From the NCBI GenBank assembly GCA_024742665.1, contig JANSYA010000001.1, forward strand, positions 1,381,001 through 1,445,000: a DNA stretch of 64,000 nt, read 5' to 3'. A program made the position numbers and the translations under genes. Positions 25,792-33,983 of the stretch are shown piece after piece. Under the pieces are notes generated by a model. That model was not told where the DNA came from. It searched no databases and worked only from the letters and a program-made list of their open reading frames with translations. Position 1 is the stretch's first letter, and each line of letters starts with the position of its first letter. Source of the stretch: a bacterium. Its GTDB lineage: Bacteria > Spirochaetota > Leptospiria > Leptospirales > Leptonemataceae.

Positions 25792-26202
25792 ATGGCAAAG
25801 ACTGGCAGAATCGCGGGCGGATTGATCGCGCAAAGCGGCGAAGACTATTATCTGGTGGGGGAGTTGAAGATTCCCTGCGATTGGGCGGCGGCGGGCTTCG
25901 AAGATCCCGGCGAAATCAAGGCCTTAGAACGACACTATCTCAAGTTAACGCCGCTGGCGGACGCGCGTCCCGAAATCTCCGAGCCCTATCTGGAAATCGA
26001 TCTGGAAGGCGAAAAGCTCGCTCAGCTGCTGTACCGGCGACTGGTGATTCATCGCAACGCGTCGGTCTCAGAGCGCCTGTGGGATTTGATCTTCGACGCT
26101 GAAGAAAACGAAGGGCAAACGGTCGTGAACGCCGACTGGCTGGCCCGCATGCCGGAAGAAATCTGGGAGATTGTGCGCGACGAAGTGCTGCAATGCCTCT
26201 GA
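25792..26202 (+). CDS. Uncharacterised 136-residue protein between cbiH and cbiF
   Basis: This is a small acidic soluble protein. The N-terminal half looks beta-rich (AGGLIAQSGEDYYLVGELKIPCDW) and the C-terminal half helical (KLAQLLYRRLV, ERLWDLIFDAEENEG, EEIWEIVRDEVLQCL). Two cysteines are present, one near residue 29 and one at the penultimate position. There is no signal peptide, membrane helix or cofactor motif that I recognise. Spacing to both neighbours is short (33 and 57 bases) and codon use matches the operon, so it is probably a real operon gene with a cobalamin-linked role not assigned here. Confidence 0.75.
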   Translation: MAKTGRIAGGLIAQSGEDYYLVGELKIPCDWAAAGFEDPGEIKALERHYLKLTPLADARPEISEPYLEIDLEGEKLAQLLYRRLVIHRNASVSERLWDLIFDAEENEGQTVVNADWLARMPEEIWEIVRDEVLQCL

Positions 26203-26259
26203 TTTCCGTAGCTATGATAGCGTCGGTTTTATAACTAAATTAACATCAGGAATATTCAT

Positions 26260-27033
26260 ATGAAAGTTTATATCATCGGAGCGGGTCCCGGCGACCCCGA
26301 ATTGATCACCAAAAAAGGAGCGCGTCTGATTTCAGAATGTCCGATCGTCCTGTATACGGGATCCCTGGTGCCGGTGGAAGTCTTAAACACCGCCGCTCCC
26401 GACGCGAAGGTGCTCGATTCAGCCGGCATGACTCTCGACGACATCGTCGACATCTTTTTGGAAGCTCAGAAAAACGACCAGGACGTGGCGCGCGTGCACA
26501 CCGGCGATCCCGCGATCTACGGTTCGACCGCCGAACAAATGCGCCGCCTGCGCGAACACGGCATTGAATACGAAATCGTGCCGGGGGTTTCGAGCTTCGC
26601 GGCGTCTGCTGCGGCGCTCGGCAAAGAGCTGACCTTACCCGAGCTTTCGCAGACGATTATCGTCACACGTATGGAAGGCCGCACGCCCATGCCCGAGGGC
26701 GAAAAGCTCGCCGATCTCGCGCGGCACCAGTCGACGATGGTTTTGTTTTTGAGTATTACGCTCGTGAAGCAGGTCGTGCGGGAACTCGCGCCGGTCTACG
26801 GCGAAGACTGCCCCGTGGCGATCGTATATAAAGCGAGCATGCCCGAGCAGCGCATCATCGAAGGCACGCTGGCCGACATAGAGGAGAAGTGGAAGGCCGC
26901 GGGAATCAAATCCCAGTCGATCATCATCGTCGGTCGCGTTTTGACTTCCGAAGATTTCGCCGACTCGCGTTTATACGCGGCCGACTTTCATCATAAGTTT
27001 CGGCCGGCCGCGCCGCGCACGCCGAACCAGTAG
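26260..27033 (+). CDS. cbiF: Cobalt-precorrin-4 C11-methyltransferase
   Basis: CbiF/CobM family, 257 residues. Motifs: VYIIGAGPGDPELITKKGA, YTGSLVPVEVL, VHTGDPAIYGSTAEQM, VPGVSSFAASAAALG, and VVYKASMPEQRII. It methylates C11 after ring contraction. It is the last gene of the riboswitch operon. Its 3' end overlaps the convergent gene on the minus strand by 43 bases. Confidence 0.95.
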   Translation: MKVYIIGAGPGDPELITKKGARLISECPIVLYTGSLVPVEVLNTAAPDAKVLDSAGMTLDDIVDIFLEAQKNDQDVARVHTGDPAIYGSTAEQMRRLREHGIEYEIVPGVSSFAASAAALGKELTLPELSQTIIVTRMEGRTPMPEGEKLADLARHQSTMVLFLSITLVKQVVRELAPVYGEDCPVAIVYKASMPEQRIIEGTLADIEEKWKAAGIKSQSIIIVGRVLTSEDFADSRLYAADFHHKFRPAAPRTPNQ

Positions 27034-27677
27034 CCGGCGACCATTCCCAGAGCGACGACGCTCAAAAGTAAAAACAACGAACGAAAAATCGAGCCGGCCG
27101 GCGGCGAAAGTCCTTCGACCGCGACGACGAACTGCGCGTCCAGAGCTTCGCCTCCGCTCCGCTCGCGAGCGAGAATCCGCACGCGATGCTGGGCGCCGTC
27201 GAAAAATTGCTGGCCCCATACCCAGGAACCGTCGGTCGCGCCGCTGTTCGTTTCGAAGACGAGCTTATCGTCTTCGATGTGATCAAAACTCAGCTGAAAT
27301 TGCGCTCCTCGCACCGGCCGCCCGCCGCGTTCCAGGCGCAGGACCAAATAGGCGATGTCGCCGACCGTCGCGTTTAAATCTTCGTTTTGCGCATGCTGGC
27401 GCGCGTAATCGAGAGCAAGTTCGTGCAGGGCGTCGGTCGAGTCTTCGGCGCCAGCGGATGCTTCTAAAGCCGCGACCGGCACGAGCTTCGCCGTGAGCTT
27501 TAAGCCGGCGTGGCGATTCGCGGTGTAGTCGGCGGTCTCTTCGGACGAAGGCTGAGGATCGTGGGCCTGGAGCGCGAGCGGCGCAATCAGCACGGCCGAA
27601 GCGAGTGCGCTTGCCAGACTGATGCGTGCAAAGGCCCGGGAGCGCAGGCGCAGGCGAAAGATGCGATCGAGGTTCAT
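26991..27677 (-). CDS. Exported membrane-anchored protein of the cbtB locus (228 residues)
   Basis: The N-terminal signal peptide (about residues 14-38, cleavage probably before HDPQPSS) would leave a mature protein starting at His. An extracytoplasmic domain of about 150 residues contains a beta-sandwich-like segment with AYLVLRLERGGRPVRGAQFQL. A single C-terminal membrane helix (about 200-220) follows. The arrangement of signal, beta-domain and C-terminal anchor resembles NikL/NikK-type accessory proteins of nickel and cobalt uptake systems and also FixH-like proteins. I cannot assign a family firmly. It overlaps the preceding gene by 4 bases (27674-27677), so the two are co-translated downstream of cbtB. 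Confidence 0.75.
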   Translation of the reverse strand: MNLDRIFRLRLRSRAFARISLASALASAVLIAPLALQAHDPQPSSEETADYTANRHAGLKLTAKLVPVAALEASAGAEDSTDALHELALDYARQHAQNEDLNATVGDIAYLVLRLERGGRPVRGAQFQLSFDHIEDDKLVFETNSGATDGSWVWGQQFFDGAQHRVRILARERSGGEALDAQFVVAVEGLSPPAGSIFRSLFLLLSVVALGMVAGYWFGVRGAAGRNL

Positions 27678-28276
27678 GAGTTTGCTCCGCTATTGGATTG
27701 GGCCGCCTGGTCGGCGACGGCGCTCCGTCCGAATACGATGCCGGCCAGTCCGCCGAATACGAAGAGCACGCCCATGAGTAGGAAGAGGTTGAACACTTCG
27801 CCCGGATTTTCCCTGAGGCTGAAAGCGAACTCCTGGCGTATAGGCGCAATCGATGGATCCAGAGGCGTGGCGACGACTCGCAGCCGATATTCGCCGCGAA
27901 TCGGAAAGAGATAGCGCAGCGCATGTTCGCCGCTTGCGTCGGTCGCCGCTTCAGCGCGCATCAGCCGGGTGCCTTCCACGATTGGAAAGTCCGTCGACAC
28001 CAGCATATTCCGGGGCGGCGCGTCCAGTTCTACTTGCAGTCGCGCTGGAATCGGATCGCCGGTCGCCGTGCGTACGCGCAGGACTAACTGTGCGACATCT
28101 ACGTCGGGTCCGATGCGGTCGGCGGCGGGCTTCAGTTCATACTGAATACTTGCGCCCGAGTCAGAGAAGAGAGCGCCCGGCGCGGAGCAGAGCAACGCGA
28201 CGAGGCATACCGCACGCGAAAGCCTTCGCACGCTGCGGTTTAACAACGAGTGACTGGTCCTGAGTTCTGATTGCAT
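27674..28276 (-). CDS. Exported membrane-anchored protein of the cbtB locus (200 residues)
   Basis: It has the same layout as its downstream neighbour: a signal peptide (about residues 18-39), an Ig-like or FixH-like beta-domain (AQLVLRVRTATGDPIPARLQ; GEHALRYLFPIRGEYRLRVVA) and one C-terminal membrane helix (about 164-186). It starts 4 bases after the cbtB stop. The pair could be the extracytoplasmic part of a cobalt transporter controlled by the upstream cobalamin riboswitch. No catalytic residues were seen. Confidence 0.75.
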   Translation of the reverse strand: MQSELRTSHSLLNRSVRRLSRAVCLVALLCSAPGALFSDSGASIQYELKPAADRIGPDVDVAQLVLRVRTATGDPIPARLQVELDAPPRNMLVSTDFPIVEGTRLMRAEAATDASGEHALRYLFPIRGEYRLRVVATPLDPSIAPIRQEFAFSLRENPGEVFNLFLLMGVLFVFGGLAGIVFGRSAVADQAAQSNSGANS

Positions 28277-28280
28277 AGTA

Positions 28281-28484
28281 TTAGTGGCAGGGAATCATCA
28301 TTAAGCCGTGGCGCATTTCATGAAAATAATCATGAACCGGCGGATAGGTCGTAAACAAGACCGCGTACAAAACAATGCCGGTGATCGTTAGCAGAATCGC
28401 GGCCTTGCTGAGCACGGTCAGATTCAAAGTGTGTAGCAGGCGCACGTGTTTTTTCGCCTGATTGTATGCTTGATGTTGTGTCAT
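28281..28484 (-). CDS. cbtB: CbtB-type cobalt transporter subunit
   Basis: A 67-residue protein with one membrane helix (about 23-46) and a histidine-rich C-terminus (VHDYFHEMRHGLMMIPCH) characteristic of the proposed cobalt transporter subunit CbtB. A Shine-Dalgarno GGAG precedes the ATG. CbtB is usually paired with the multi-helix CbtA, and no CbtA is seen nearby. It is the first gene downstream of the minus-strand cobalamin riboswitch. The histidines and terminal Cys probably bind Co2+. Confidence 0.88.
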   Translation of the reverse strand: MTQHQAYNQAKKHVRLLHTLNLTVLSKAAILLTITGIVLYAVLFTTYPPVHDYFHEMRHGLMMIPCH

Positions 28485-28794
28485 AGTCTTGCTCCTGAAT
28501 AAATTTCAATGGAATAGCCGAAGAATCGCCAGGGCGTTCGTGCGGGAGCCAATGGCGCGATACTTCTGGCGGGCTCGATCGGCATACACGTCTTCGCCGC
28601 GGTCGATAGCGTTCGCAGCGAAAGCCGGCGCGGCGATCAGCCGGCGCAGCGCGACTGTGGCCGGAGCATGGACGCTGCTTCGTGGTCGGGGAAATCTGCT
28701 TCGAATCATAGGGCTCTGGAGTTTGCGGGCAGTTGTCAGTGTGCCGCAGGGAGCCCTCGCGAATTTGTGCGGGGTACGATTTCGGCCCATTCCA
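28485..28794 (-). other. Long leader between the second riboswitch and cbtB
   Basis: About 300 bases separate the riboswitch core from cbtB. An open frame of 94 codons exists here on the minus strand (28506-28790), but it is Arg-rich, has no recognisable domain and looks like chance. No tRNA or clear terminator was seen. The riboswitch expression platform probably lies at the upstream end. Confidence 0.4.
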
Positions 28795-28935
28795 CGGGGC
28801 GGATCGTAAGGGAGATCTGGCTCAGGTCGCTTGCTCCGAAACGAGGAGGGCGGCCATTACAGTTGCGGGTCAGCGCGGGAATTTCACCCGACTTCATCCC
28901 TGAAGCATCGCCAGTGTCGAAGCTCCCGGCCCGGC
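28795..28935 (-). ncRNA. Second cobalamin (B12) riboswitch, upstream of cbtB
   Basis: Read on the minus strand, the core GAAGTCGGGTGAAATTCCC, GCGCTGACCCGCAACTGTAA (28895 to 28856) is almost identical to the first riboswitch, and the B12 box GAGCCAGATCTCCCTTA lies at 28823-28807. Limits are approximate. It begins directly after the ankyrin gene on the same strand and points towards cbtB, which ties this transport-like cluster to cobalamin status. Confidence 0.95.
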
Positions 28936-28936
28936 G

Positions 28937-29284
28937 TCAAGGATTTGGCCGGCGAGCCGCTTCAAGCTCCGCCCGGATTTGTTCGTAGCCGTATTCGCGC
29001 GCGAAGTCCAGGGCGCCGTCGTCGACCCGCGCGCCGCTCTCCAGCAGCAGCGCGACCATTTCCAGATGGCCCTTGAAGGTCGCCACGTGCAGCGGGGTCC
29101 AACCGCCCTTGCCGACGGCGTGCAGATCCGCGCCTCCCGCCAGCAAGCGCCGGGCGGCGTCGAGATCACCGCTGTTGGCGGCTGAGTGGAGAGCGGAGTT
29201 GCGGGGCATGGCGATCGAGTCTGAAATAGCGTCTTGCGCGCTTTCTTCCATCATAGAGACGGCCTGCGCCAGGGCCAGCGGCAA
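28937..29284 (-). CDS. Small ankyrin-repeat protein
   Basis: A 115-residue protein with about three ankyrin repeats: SALHSAANSGDLDAARRLLAGGADL, then GWTPLHVATFKGHLEMVALLLESGA, then a short third repeat (ALDFAREYGYEQIRAELE). Start may be at 29284 or at an internal ATG about 25 codons later, where the first repeat begins. No signal peptide. It would mediate protein-protein contacts; the partner is unknown. Its stop lies just before the second cobalamin riboswitch. Confidence 0.8.
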   Translation of the reverse strand: MPLALAQAVSMMEESAQDAISDSIAMPRNSALHSAANSGDLDAARRLLAGGADLHAVGKGGWTPLHVATFKGHLEMVALLLESGARVDDGALDFAREYGYEQIRAELEAARRPNP

Positions 29285-29563
29285 TTCCTATCGGGAGGCA
29301 ATGAGATTGGCTTCCGGCAGGCCAAAATCATCGATATGGGGTCGAAATCGAACAAAAAACGGGCGCATGTCCGACTTTCGATGGGTTTGGAAGCCGCATC
29401 CGGGCAAAAACGGACCGAAACGGCAATCTTCCGGGCTGCCAGGCTCGTCTAAAGCTGCAGGCGGATGCGCCGATGATGCAGTAGAGCGCTGGATACCAAA
29501 AACAAGGTACTTGACGCTTTTCGGGGAATCGGGAATCCGTCTAAAGATACGGGTGTTGCGATC

Positions 29564-29944
29564 ATGTTTATTTCCCTTTGCAAATCGAAGATTCACCGGG
29601 CGACCGTTACGGAAGCCGAGCTGCACTACCAGGGCAGTCTGACCGTCGATGAAGATCTGCTGGACGCGGCCGGCCTGCGAGCCTACGAGCAGGTCTGCAT
29701 TGTGAATATCAACAACGGTTCGCGCCTGGAAACCTATCTGATCAAAGGCGAGCGCGGCAGCGGCGTGATCTGTCTGAACGGCGCCGCGGCCCGTCTGGGA
29801 CAAAAGGGCGATCTGATCATCATCATCGCCTACGGCTTTTACAATCCGGCGGACGTGCCCGCCGACTTCGAGCCCACCGTCGTACACGTCGACGGGGCGA
29901 ATCGCATCTCCTCCGTCACCCGCGGCGAAATCGTCGGTGTCTGA
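29564..29944 (+). CDS. panD: Aspartate 1-decarboxylase
   Basis: PanD, 126 residues, matching the family length. It makes beta-alanine for pantothenate and coenzyme A. The self-processing site [10 protein letters not shown] (Gly-Ser at about 24-25), which generates the pyruvoyl group, is intact, as are [35 protein letters not shown] and DLIIIIAYG. The approximately 280 bases before it hold no gene that I can support. A strong terminator follows. Confidence 0.96.
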   Translation: MFISLCKSKIHRATVTEAELHYQGSLTVDEDLLDAAGLRAYEQVCIVNINNGSRLETYLIKGERGSGVICLNGAAARLGQKGDLIIIIAYGFYNPADVPADFEPTVVHVDGANRISSVTRGEIVGV

Positions 29945-30022
29945 CGCGTCGAGCCGGCGACGGATCCGCCTGAGACGACGATCCCGATCCGGGTCGCTGT
30001 ACTTTTTTCGACCGCTTTTATG

Positions 30023-30049
30023 AATCCGGGCGACCGTCCGGATTTTTTC
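30023..30049 (+). terminator. Intrinsic terminator downstream of panD
   Basis: AATCCGG (30023-30029) pairs with CCGGATT (30038-30044) around an 8-base loop and runs directly into a T-rich stretch (30043-30048). Confidence 0.85.
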
Positions 30050-30126
30050 GTTTAAGCTCCCTGCATCGATCGCCGTCGTTTGTTTGCGGCCGCGGTCGCA
30101 CATTGCTTGTTCACGGAGAGATTCGA

Positions 30127-30591
30127 ATGTTTCAAAAAATCACGGGACTGTATGCGGGCGCGACCGCTCTGATTCTGAGCCTGTCGGCGGGGGCCATGTG
30201 GGCCGAGGCCGTCGTGCTGGTCGACTTCTGGCGGAGCATGGAACCCGCCGCCTTTGTGGAGTGGTATCGCGCATACAACCCAATGCTGGTCGCCTTTTAT
30301 AAACCGCTGCAGATCACTGCGACCGTCATGGCGCTGGCTTTGCCGATTGTGATCCGCCTGGAAAGCGGACGCTGGTCGCCGGCCGCGCTTACGACGGCGG
30401 TGCTTGGCGTCGCGATCATCGCGCTCTTCTTCATTTACTTCAAGGCGGCGAACGCGGAATTTCTGAGCGCCGACCCGGAACTCGCCGCGCGCATACCGGC
30501 GCTGCTGGAAAGCTGGAGCGCCTGGCAGTGGCTGCGGACTGGCACAGGCGTCGCCTCCGGTATCGCGGGCATTGCCGCCCTGCGCAGATAA
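30127..30591 (+). CDS. Small integral membrane protein (DUF1772-like)
   Basis: From the ATG at 30127 the product is 154 residues with four hydrophobic segments (about 8-30, 53-75, 83-102, 130-150). The segment FWRSMEPAAFVEWYRAYNP between the first two resembles DUF1772 (anthrone-oxygenase-like) proteins. No secretion signal beyond the first helix. The function is unknown. It stands alone between the panD terminator and the convergent 640-residue membrane protein gene. Confidence 0.7.
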   Translation: MFQKITGLYAGATALILSLSAGAMWAEAVVLVDFWRSMEPAAFVEWYRAYNPMLVAFYKPLQITATVMALALPIVIRLESGRWSPAALTTAVLGVAIIALFFIYFKAANAEFLSADPELAARIPALLESWSAWQWLRTGTGVASGIAGIAALRR

Positions 30592-30611
30592 AGTCGCCCG
30601 GCCCCGCTCAA

Positions 30612-32534
30612 TCAGAGATACAGCTTGCGATCGGCGTCGGCCGGCGCGGGGATCGTCAGGACTTCGCCCGCTGCCGGGAATTCGATGTAGCGATACTCGT
30701 CTTCGTGAAAGGCGATGAAGGCGATTTCGGAAAGGGGCGCATCAAAGCGCATGCGAATTCGCGAAGGCCAGCCCTCCGAATCCATCGTCAGCACGCGCAC
30801 GGTCGCGAAATTTTTTTTGATTACCGGCTGACCGATTTGAATGTGGCGATTCGCGCGGCGAAAGACGCGCGCGCCGCTGCGGCCGGGATATTTCGTTTCG
30901 ATTTCGATCGTGCGTGCGTCGATGCGTTTTACTTTCGTTGCGGACATGTTGTTGGCCGCCATCACGAAGTTGTCCGCATCGAGCTCGCCGAAGTGCGCTC
31001 CGTACAAATGACGAAACTGCAGCCCCAGGCAAATGCCCGGCGCGTTCAAGAGGACCAGTTTGCGATCGGCGGGGGTGTTCGGGGGAGTGGCCGCCTGCAG
31101 ATCGGTGATTTTCTCCCGGGCGAAGGCGCCGTAGTCGGCGAAGAACTGCGTCGTGCCCGGCACGTTCAAGGCCGAGAGAAACAGGTGACCGATTAAAAGC
31201 GCCCACCAGAACCAGCCGCGTCGCTCTAAAAGAAAGCGGGCAATCAATGGATAGGCGCCGATGCCCGCCATCATCAGCAGGCGGTCGGCGGGCGCCGCCA
31301 TCGACGCCGGGATCAGCGCGAGCATGGCGCCGCCGAAGAGCAGCGCGCCGGTGCGGTCGCGAAAGGGCCGCAAATAATACAGATTCAATGCGATGACGAC
31401 CAGACCGGCCGGCACCAGGAACCACCAGACGATGCCCGGAATCGCTTCGCGCAGGCCGTAGAAGCCCGCGCTGATCGGGCCGAGCAGCGCTCCCATCAGA
31501 ATCGGCCAGCTCTGAACGAACTGCGCGAGAAAGGCCAGCGGTTCGCGCAGGGGATTTAAATACAGCCCGCTCTCGAAGGTCCCGAATCCGCCCGCGCTGT
31601 ACAGCGCCAGATAGACGAGGGCGATGATTCCGTACGGCAGCAGCGGCAATGCCCGGCGCAGAGTCTCGCCGAAGCTCGCGCGGGGGATCAGCGATTCGCC
31701 GGCCGCCGCGGACTTCCCGGATTGAAGACCCGGCGCAAAAAAGACGCGCAGGCCGGCGTAGGCCAGGATGCCCAGGGCCGCTTCGCCGCCGCTCAGGGCG
31801 CAGATAAAAAACAGCGGCCCGATCCACCAGGGGCTTTCGCCCTGCAGATACGCTTCGAAGTATCGCAGAGACCAGACGGCGAAACCGACGGCGATCAAAA
31901 GCGAACGGTGCGCTACCCAGGCGACGGGCAGGGCGTGGGCGTCGTTCACGGCGAAGAGCAGCAGCGCGAGAAAGGCGATTTTTTCGGGAGTCGCACCGGT
32001 CTGCGCCTGCGCGTCGGAAGACGAGTCGCCGCCTGAATTCGCCGCCGGACGCCGGGCCGCGTCGTGCGAATTCCAGAAGCGCAGTGCCCGGCGATAAAAT
32101 CCCGCCAGGCCCCATAACAAGAAGCCGTACCAGAGCAACGAATGCAGGTGTCGCAGGGGCAGCGAAAGCAGGTGATAGTCCAGCCATAGACTGAAGGCCG
32201 CGGCCGGCCGCAAAAATCGCATCGAAAAGTCCGGCGCGCTCCACCAGGGCAGGTTGCGGTAACGTTTGCCGTTTTCGTCTTTGCGTTCGCCGAAGTTAAA
32301 CGAATTCAACAGCATGTCGATCGAAAGCGTGCTGTCGCGGCGAAAGGCCGTCGCGAAATGATAGTCGTCCATGACCTGGCCCATCGCGAAGGCCGGGGCG
32401 TACAGGACCGCCAGCAGCAGCGGAATCTGCCACCAGCGCCGCCAATCGCTCCGGCGCTGAAGCCAGGCGAACACTCGCCTGGATTGAGCGGCCGTGGTTT
32501 CGGCGTCGGCATGCTGTTCCGGAGAAGGAGTCAT
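30612..32534 (-). CDS. Large polytopic membrane protein, glycosyltransferase-like
   Basis: This 640-residue protein has at least ten hydrophobic segments between residues about 38 and 465 and a soluble C-terminal domain (about 480-640). The first extracytoplasmic loop carries a VMDDYHFATAFRRDS acidic motif, reminiscent of the Asp motifs of GT-C type lipid-linked glycosyltransferases, and HLHSLLWYGFLLWGLAGFYRR follows. I cannot assign a family with confidence. The C-terminal domain is beta-rich. It is not in an obvious operon. Confidence 0.7.
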   Translation of the reverse strand: MTPSPEQHADAETTAAQSRRVFAWLQRRSDWRRWWQIPLLLAVLYAPAFAMGQVMDDYHFATAFRRDSTLSIDMLLNSFNFGERKDENGKRYRNLPWWSAPDFSMRFLRPAAAFSLWLDYHLLSLPLRHLHSLLWYGFLLWGLAGFYRRALRFWNSHDAARRPAANSGGDSSSDAQAQTGATPEKIAFLALLLFAVNDAHALPVAWVAHRSLLIAVGFAVWSLRYFEAYLQGESPWWIGPLFFICALSGGEAALGILAYAGLRVFFAPGLQSGKSAAAGESLIPRASFGETLRRALPLLPYGIIALVYLALYSAGGFGTFESGLYLNPLREPLAFLAQFVQSWPILMGALLGPISAGFYGLREAIPGIVWWFLVPAGLVVIALNLYYLRPFRDRTGALLFGGAMLALIPASMAAPADRLLMMAGIGAYPLIARFLLERRGWFWWALLIGHLFLSALNVPGTTQFFADYGAFAREKITDLQAATPPNTPADRKLVLLNAPGICLGLQFRHLYGAHFGELDADNFVMAANNMSATKVKRIDARTIEIETKYPGRSGARVFRRANRHIQIGQPVIKKNFATVRVLTMDSEGWPSRIRMRFDAPLSEIAFIAFHEDEYRYIEFPAAGEVLTIPAPADADRKLYL

Positions 32535-32746
32535 ATGCGATCCACTGCGACGAAGCGCGAATGGCGCGCAATTGTTTTACGCGCCATTCAGGTGCGCCAG
32601 AACCCGGGTGCCGGTCGGTGCGTCTTCGAGTTGCGAAAGGCGTGCCTCTGTGTTTGGACCGCTCCGGCGAATTCGCTCGCTGACTTTCGCGCGCTCTTAT
32701 AAGTGTCGCAGCGAAATCGAATTCGGAATTTCAGGAGGCTGCCTTT

Positions 32747-33943
32747 ATGCAGAAAATTACGATCGAAACTATATTTAAGAACCCGGCGGAGATCACACAG
32801 GATATCGCGGCGCATATCCAAACGAAACATCGAATGCTCGTCCTGTGCTTGATCATACTGCTCTGCGGCGGCGGTTACGGCTTTACGATGGGAATCGCTC
32901 ACTCCTGGCAGCAGGCGATTTCGTCGGCGCTGAAAGTGCCGCTGCTATTTATGTTAACTCTCGGCGTTTGCATTCCGACGTTGCATTTCATCGGGCTCTT
33001 TTTGGGATCGCGGGTTTCTTTTTCCCAGTCCGCGACGGTATTGCTCCTGGGCATAGCCGTGAGTTCGGTATTGCTGCTGGGATTCGCCACGATCGCGTTC
33101 TTCTTCTGGATCACGGGTTCCCAGTACAGGTTCCTGTTGTTAATGCACGTGCTTTTTTTTGGCATTGCGGGTCTTGCGGGATTGATTTCGATTCTGCGCA
33201 ATTTTCGGCGACTGAGCGCCGATGCTGATACCGGACCGCGGACCAGGTTCAATCTTCTACAGGTATGGATGTTCCTGTACATGTTCGTCGGCACGCAGAT
33301 GGCCTATACGCTGTCGCCTTTTTTGGGCCGGGAGCCCGAGTTCTATATCTTTCACAAAGAGGGCGGAAACTTTTATACTTACGTGGCGCAAACCATCGGC
33401 CAGAATTTCGACGGCCGTATGAAACCCGATCGGGCTCGCGATATTTTGAGCGATCCGTCCACGGCGGTCCTGCACATGCTAAAAGAAAAAGACTACGCCC
33501 GGCTGGCGGCCGTGATTTCTCCGCAGGGCCTGCACTTTCTACGCAACGGCGTCGCTTATACTCGCTTCGATCATGAAGTCGATCCCGGCTTTTCGCGGAC
33601 GGATTTGCTTGATGCCGCAAAAAGAAAAACTCCGAAACGGAATGTGGTTTTACGCACGGGAGCTCTGCCCCCCGAGCCGAGCGACAGAGTGAGCATCGAC
33701 GAACTGTTGGACCGTCATATTTTCGACGTCGACTTCAGCAGCGTAGCGGGCAAGGGGCGTTATAATAAATTTTCGCGCGGTCTGGAACACAAACAATCTC
33801 TGTATAAACAGTTCCCGGAGTGCGATTTCGCAGAGTTCGTAGTGCCGGGAGACGCAGGCCGCTGGGATGTTCTGCGTCTGGTATTCAAAACCGGGGCCGC
33901 CGGTCCGCGCCTATTGGCCGTCATTCGCGATCGTTCGGACTGA
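32747..33943 (+). CDS. Membrane protein with Yip1-like N-terminus and unknown C-terminal domain
   Basis: This 398-residue protein has an optimal AGGAGG upstream of its ATG. Five to six membrane helices cover residues about 27-190. The sequence FKNPAEITQDIAAHIQ at the N-terminus and the helix arrangement resemble Yip1-family-like bacterial proteins. The C-terminal soluble part (about 200-398) has alpha/beta character with DRARDILSDPSTAVLHML and an apparent NTF2- or SCP-like fold, but no catalytic motif that I can defend. Monocistronic. Confidence 0.7.
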   Translation: MQKITIETIFKNPAEITQDIAAHIQTKHRMLVLCLIILLCGGGYGFTMGIAHSWQQAISSALKVPLLFMLTLGVCIPTLHFIGLFLGSRVSFSQSATVLLLGIAVSSVLLLGFATIAFFFWITGSQYRFLLLMHVLFFGIAGLAGLISILRNFRRLSADADTGPRTRFNLLQVWMFLYMFVGTQMAYTLSPFLGREPEFYIFHKEGGNFYTYVAQTIGQNFDGRMKPDRARDILSDPSTAVLHMLKEKDYARLAAVISPQGLHFLRNGVAYTRFDHEVDPGFSRTDLLDAAKRKTPKRNVVLRTGALPPEPSDRVSIDELLDRHIFDVDFSSVAGKGRYNKFSRGLEHKQSLYKQFPECDFAEFVVPGDAGRWDVLRLVFKTGAAGPRLLAVIRDRSD

Positions 33944-33983
33944 GTGCCATCGCAGAAGCATGGGAGTAAGCAACGAAGGAGTT

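Noticed and set aside
28506-28790. 94-codon open frame between the second riboswitch and cbtB
   Set aside because: No domain, Arg-rich; a short gene cannot be excluded but nothing supports it.
29288-30103. 271-codon minus-strand frame across panD
   Set aside because: panD with its Gly-Ser processing site is clearly the real gene on the other strand.
30742-32244. 500-codon minus-strand frame inside the 640-residue membrane protein gene
   Set aside because: Arg/Gly/Ala-rich, no membrane or domain pattern, and it shifts out of the clearly hydrophobic frame of the real gene.
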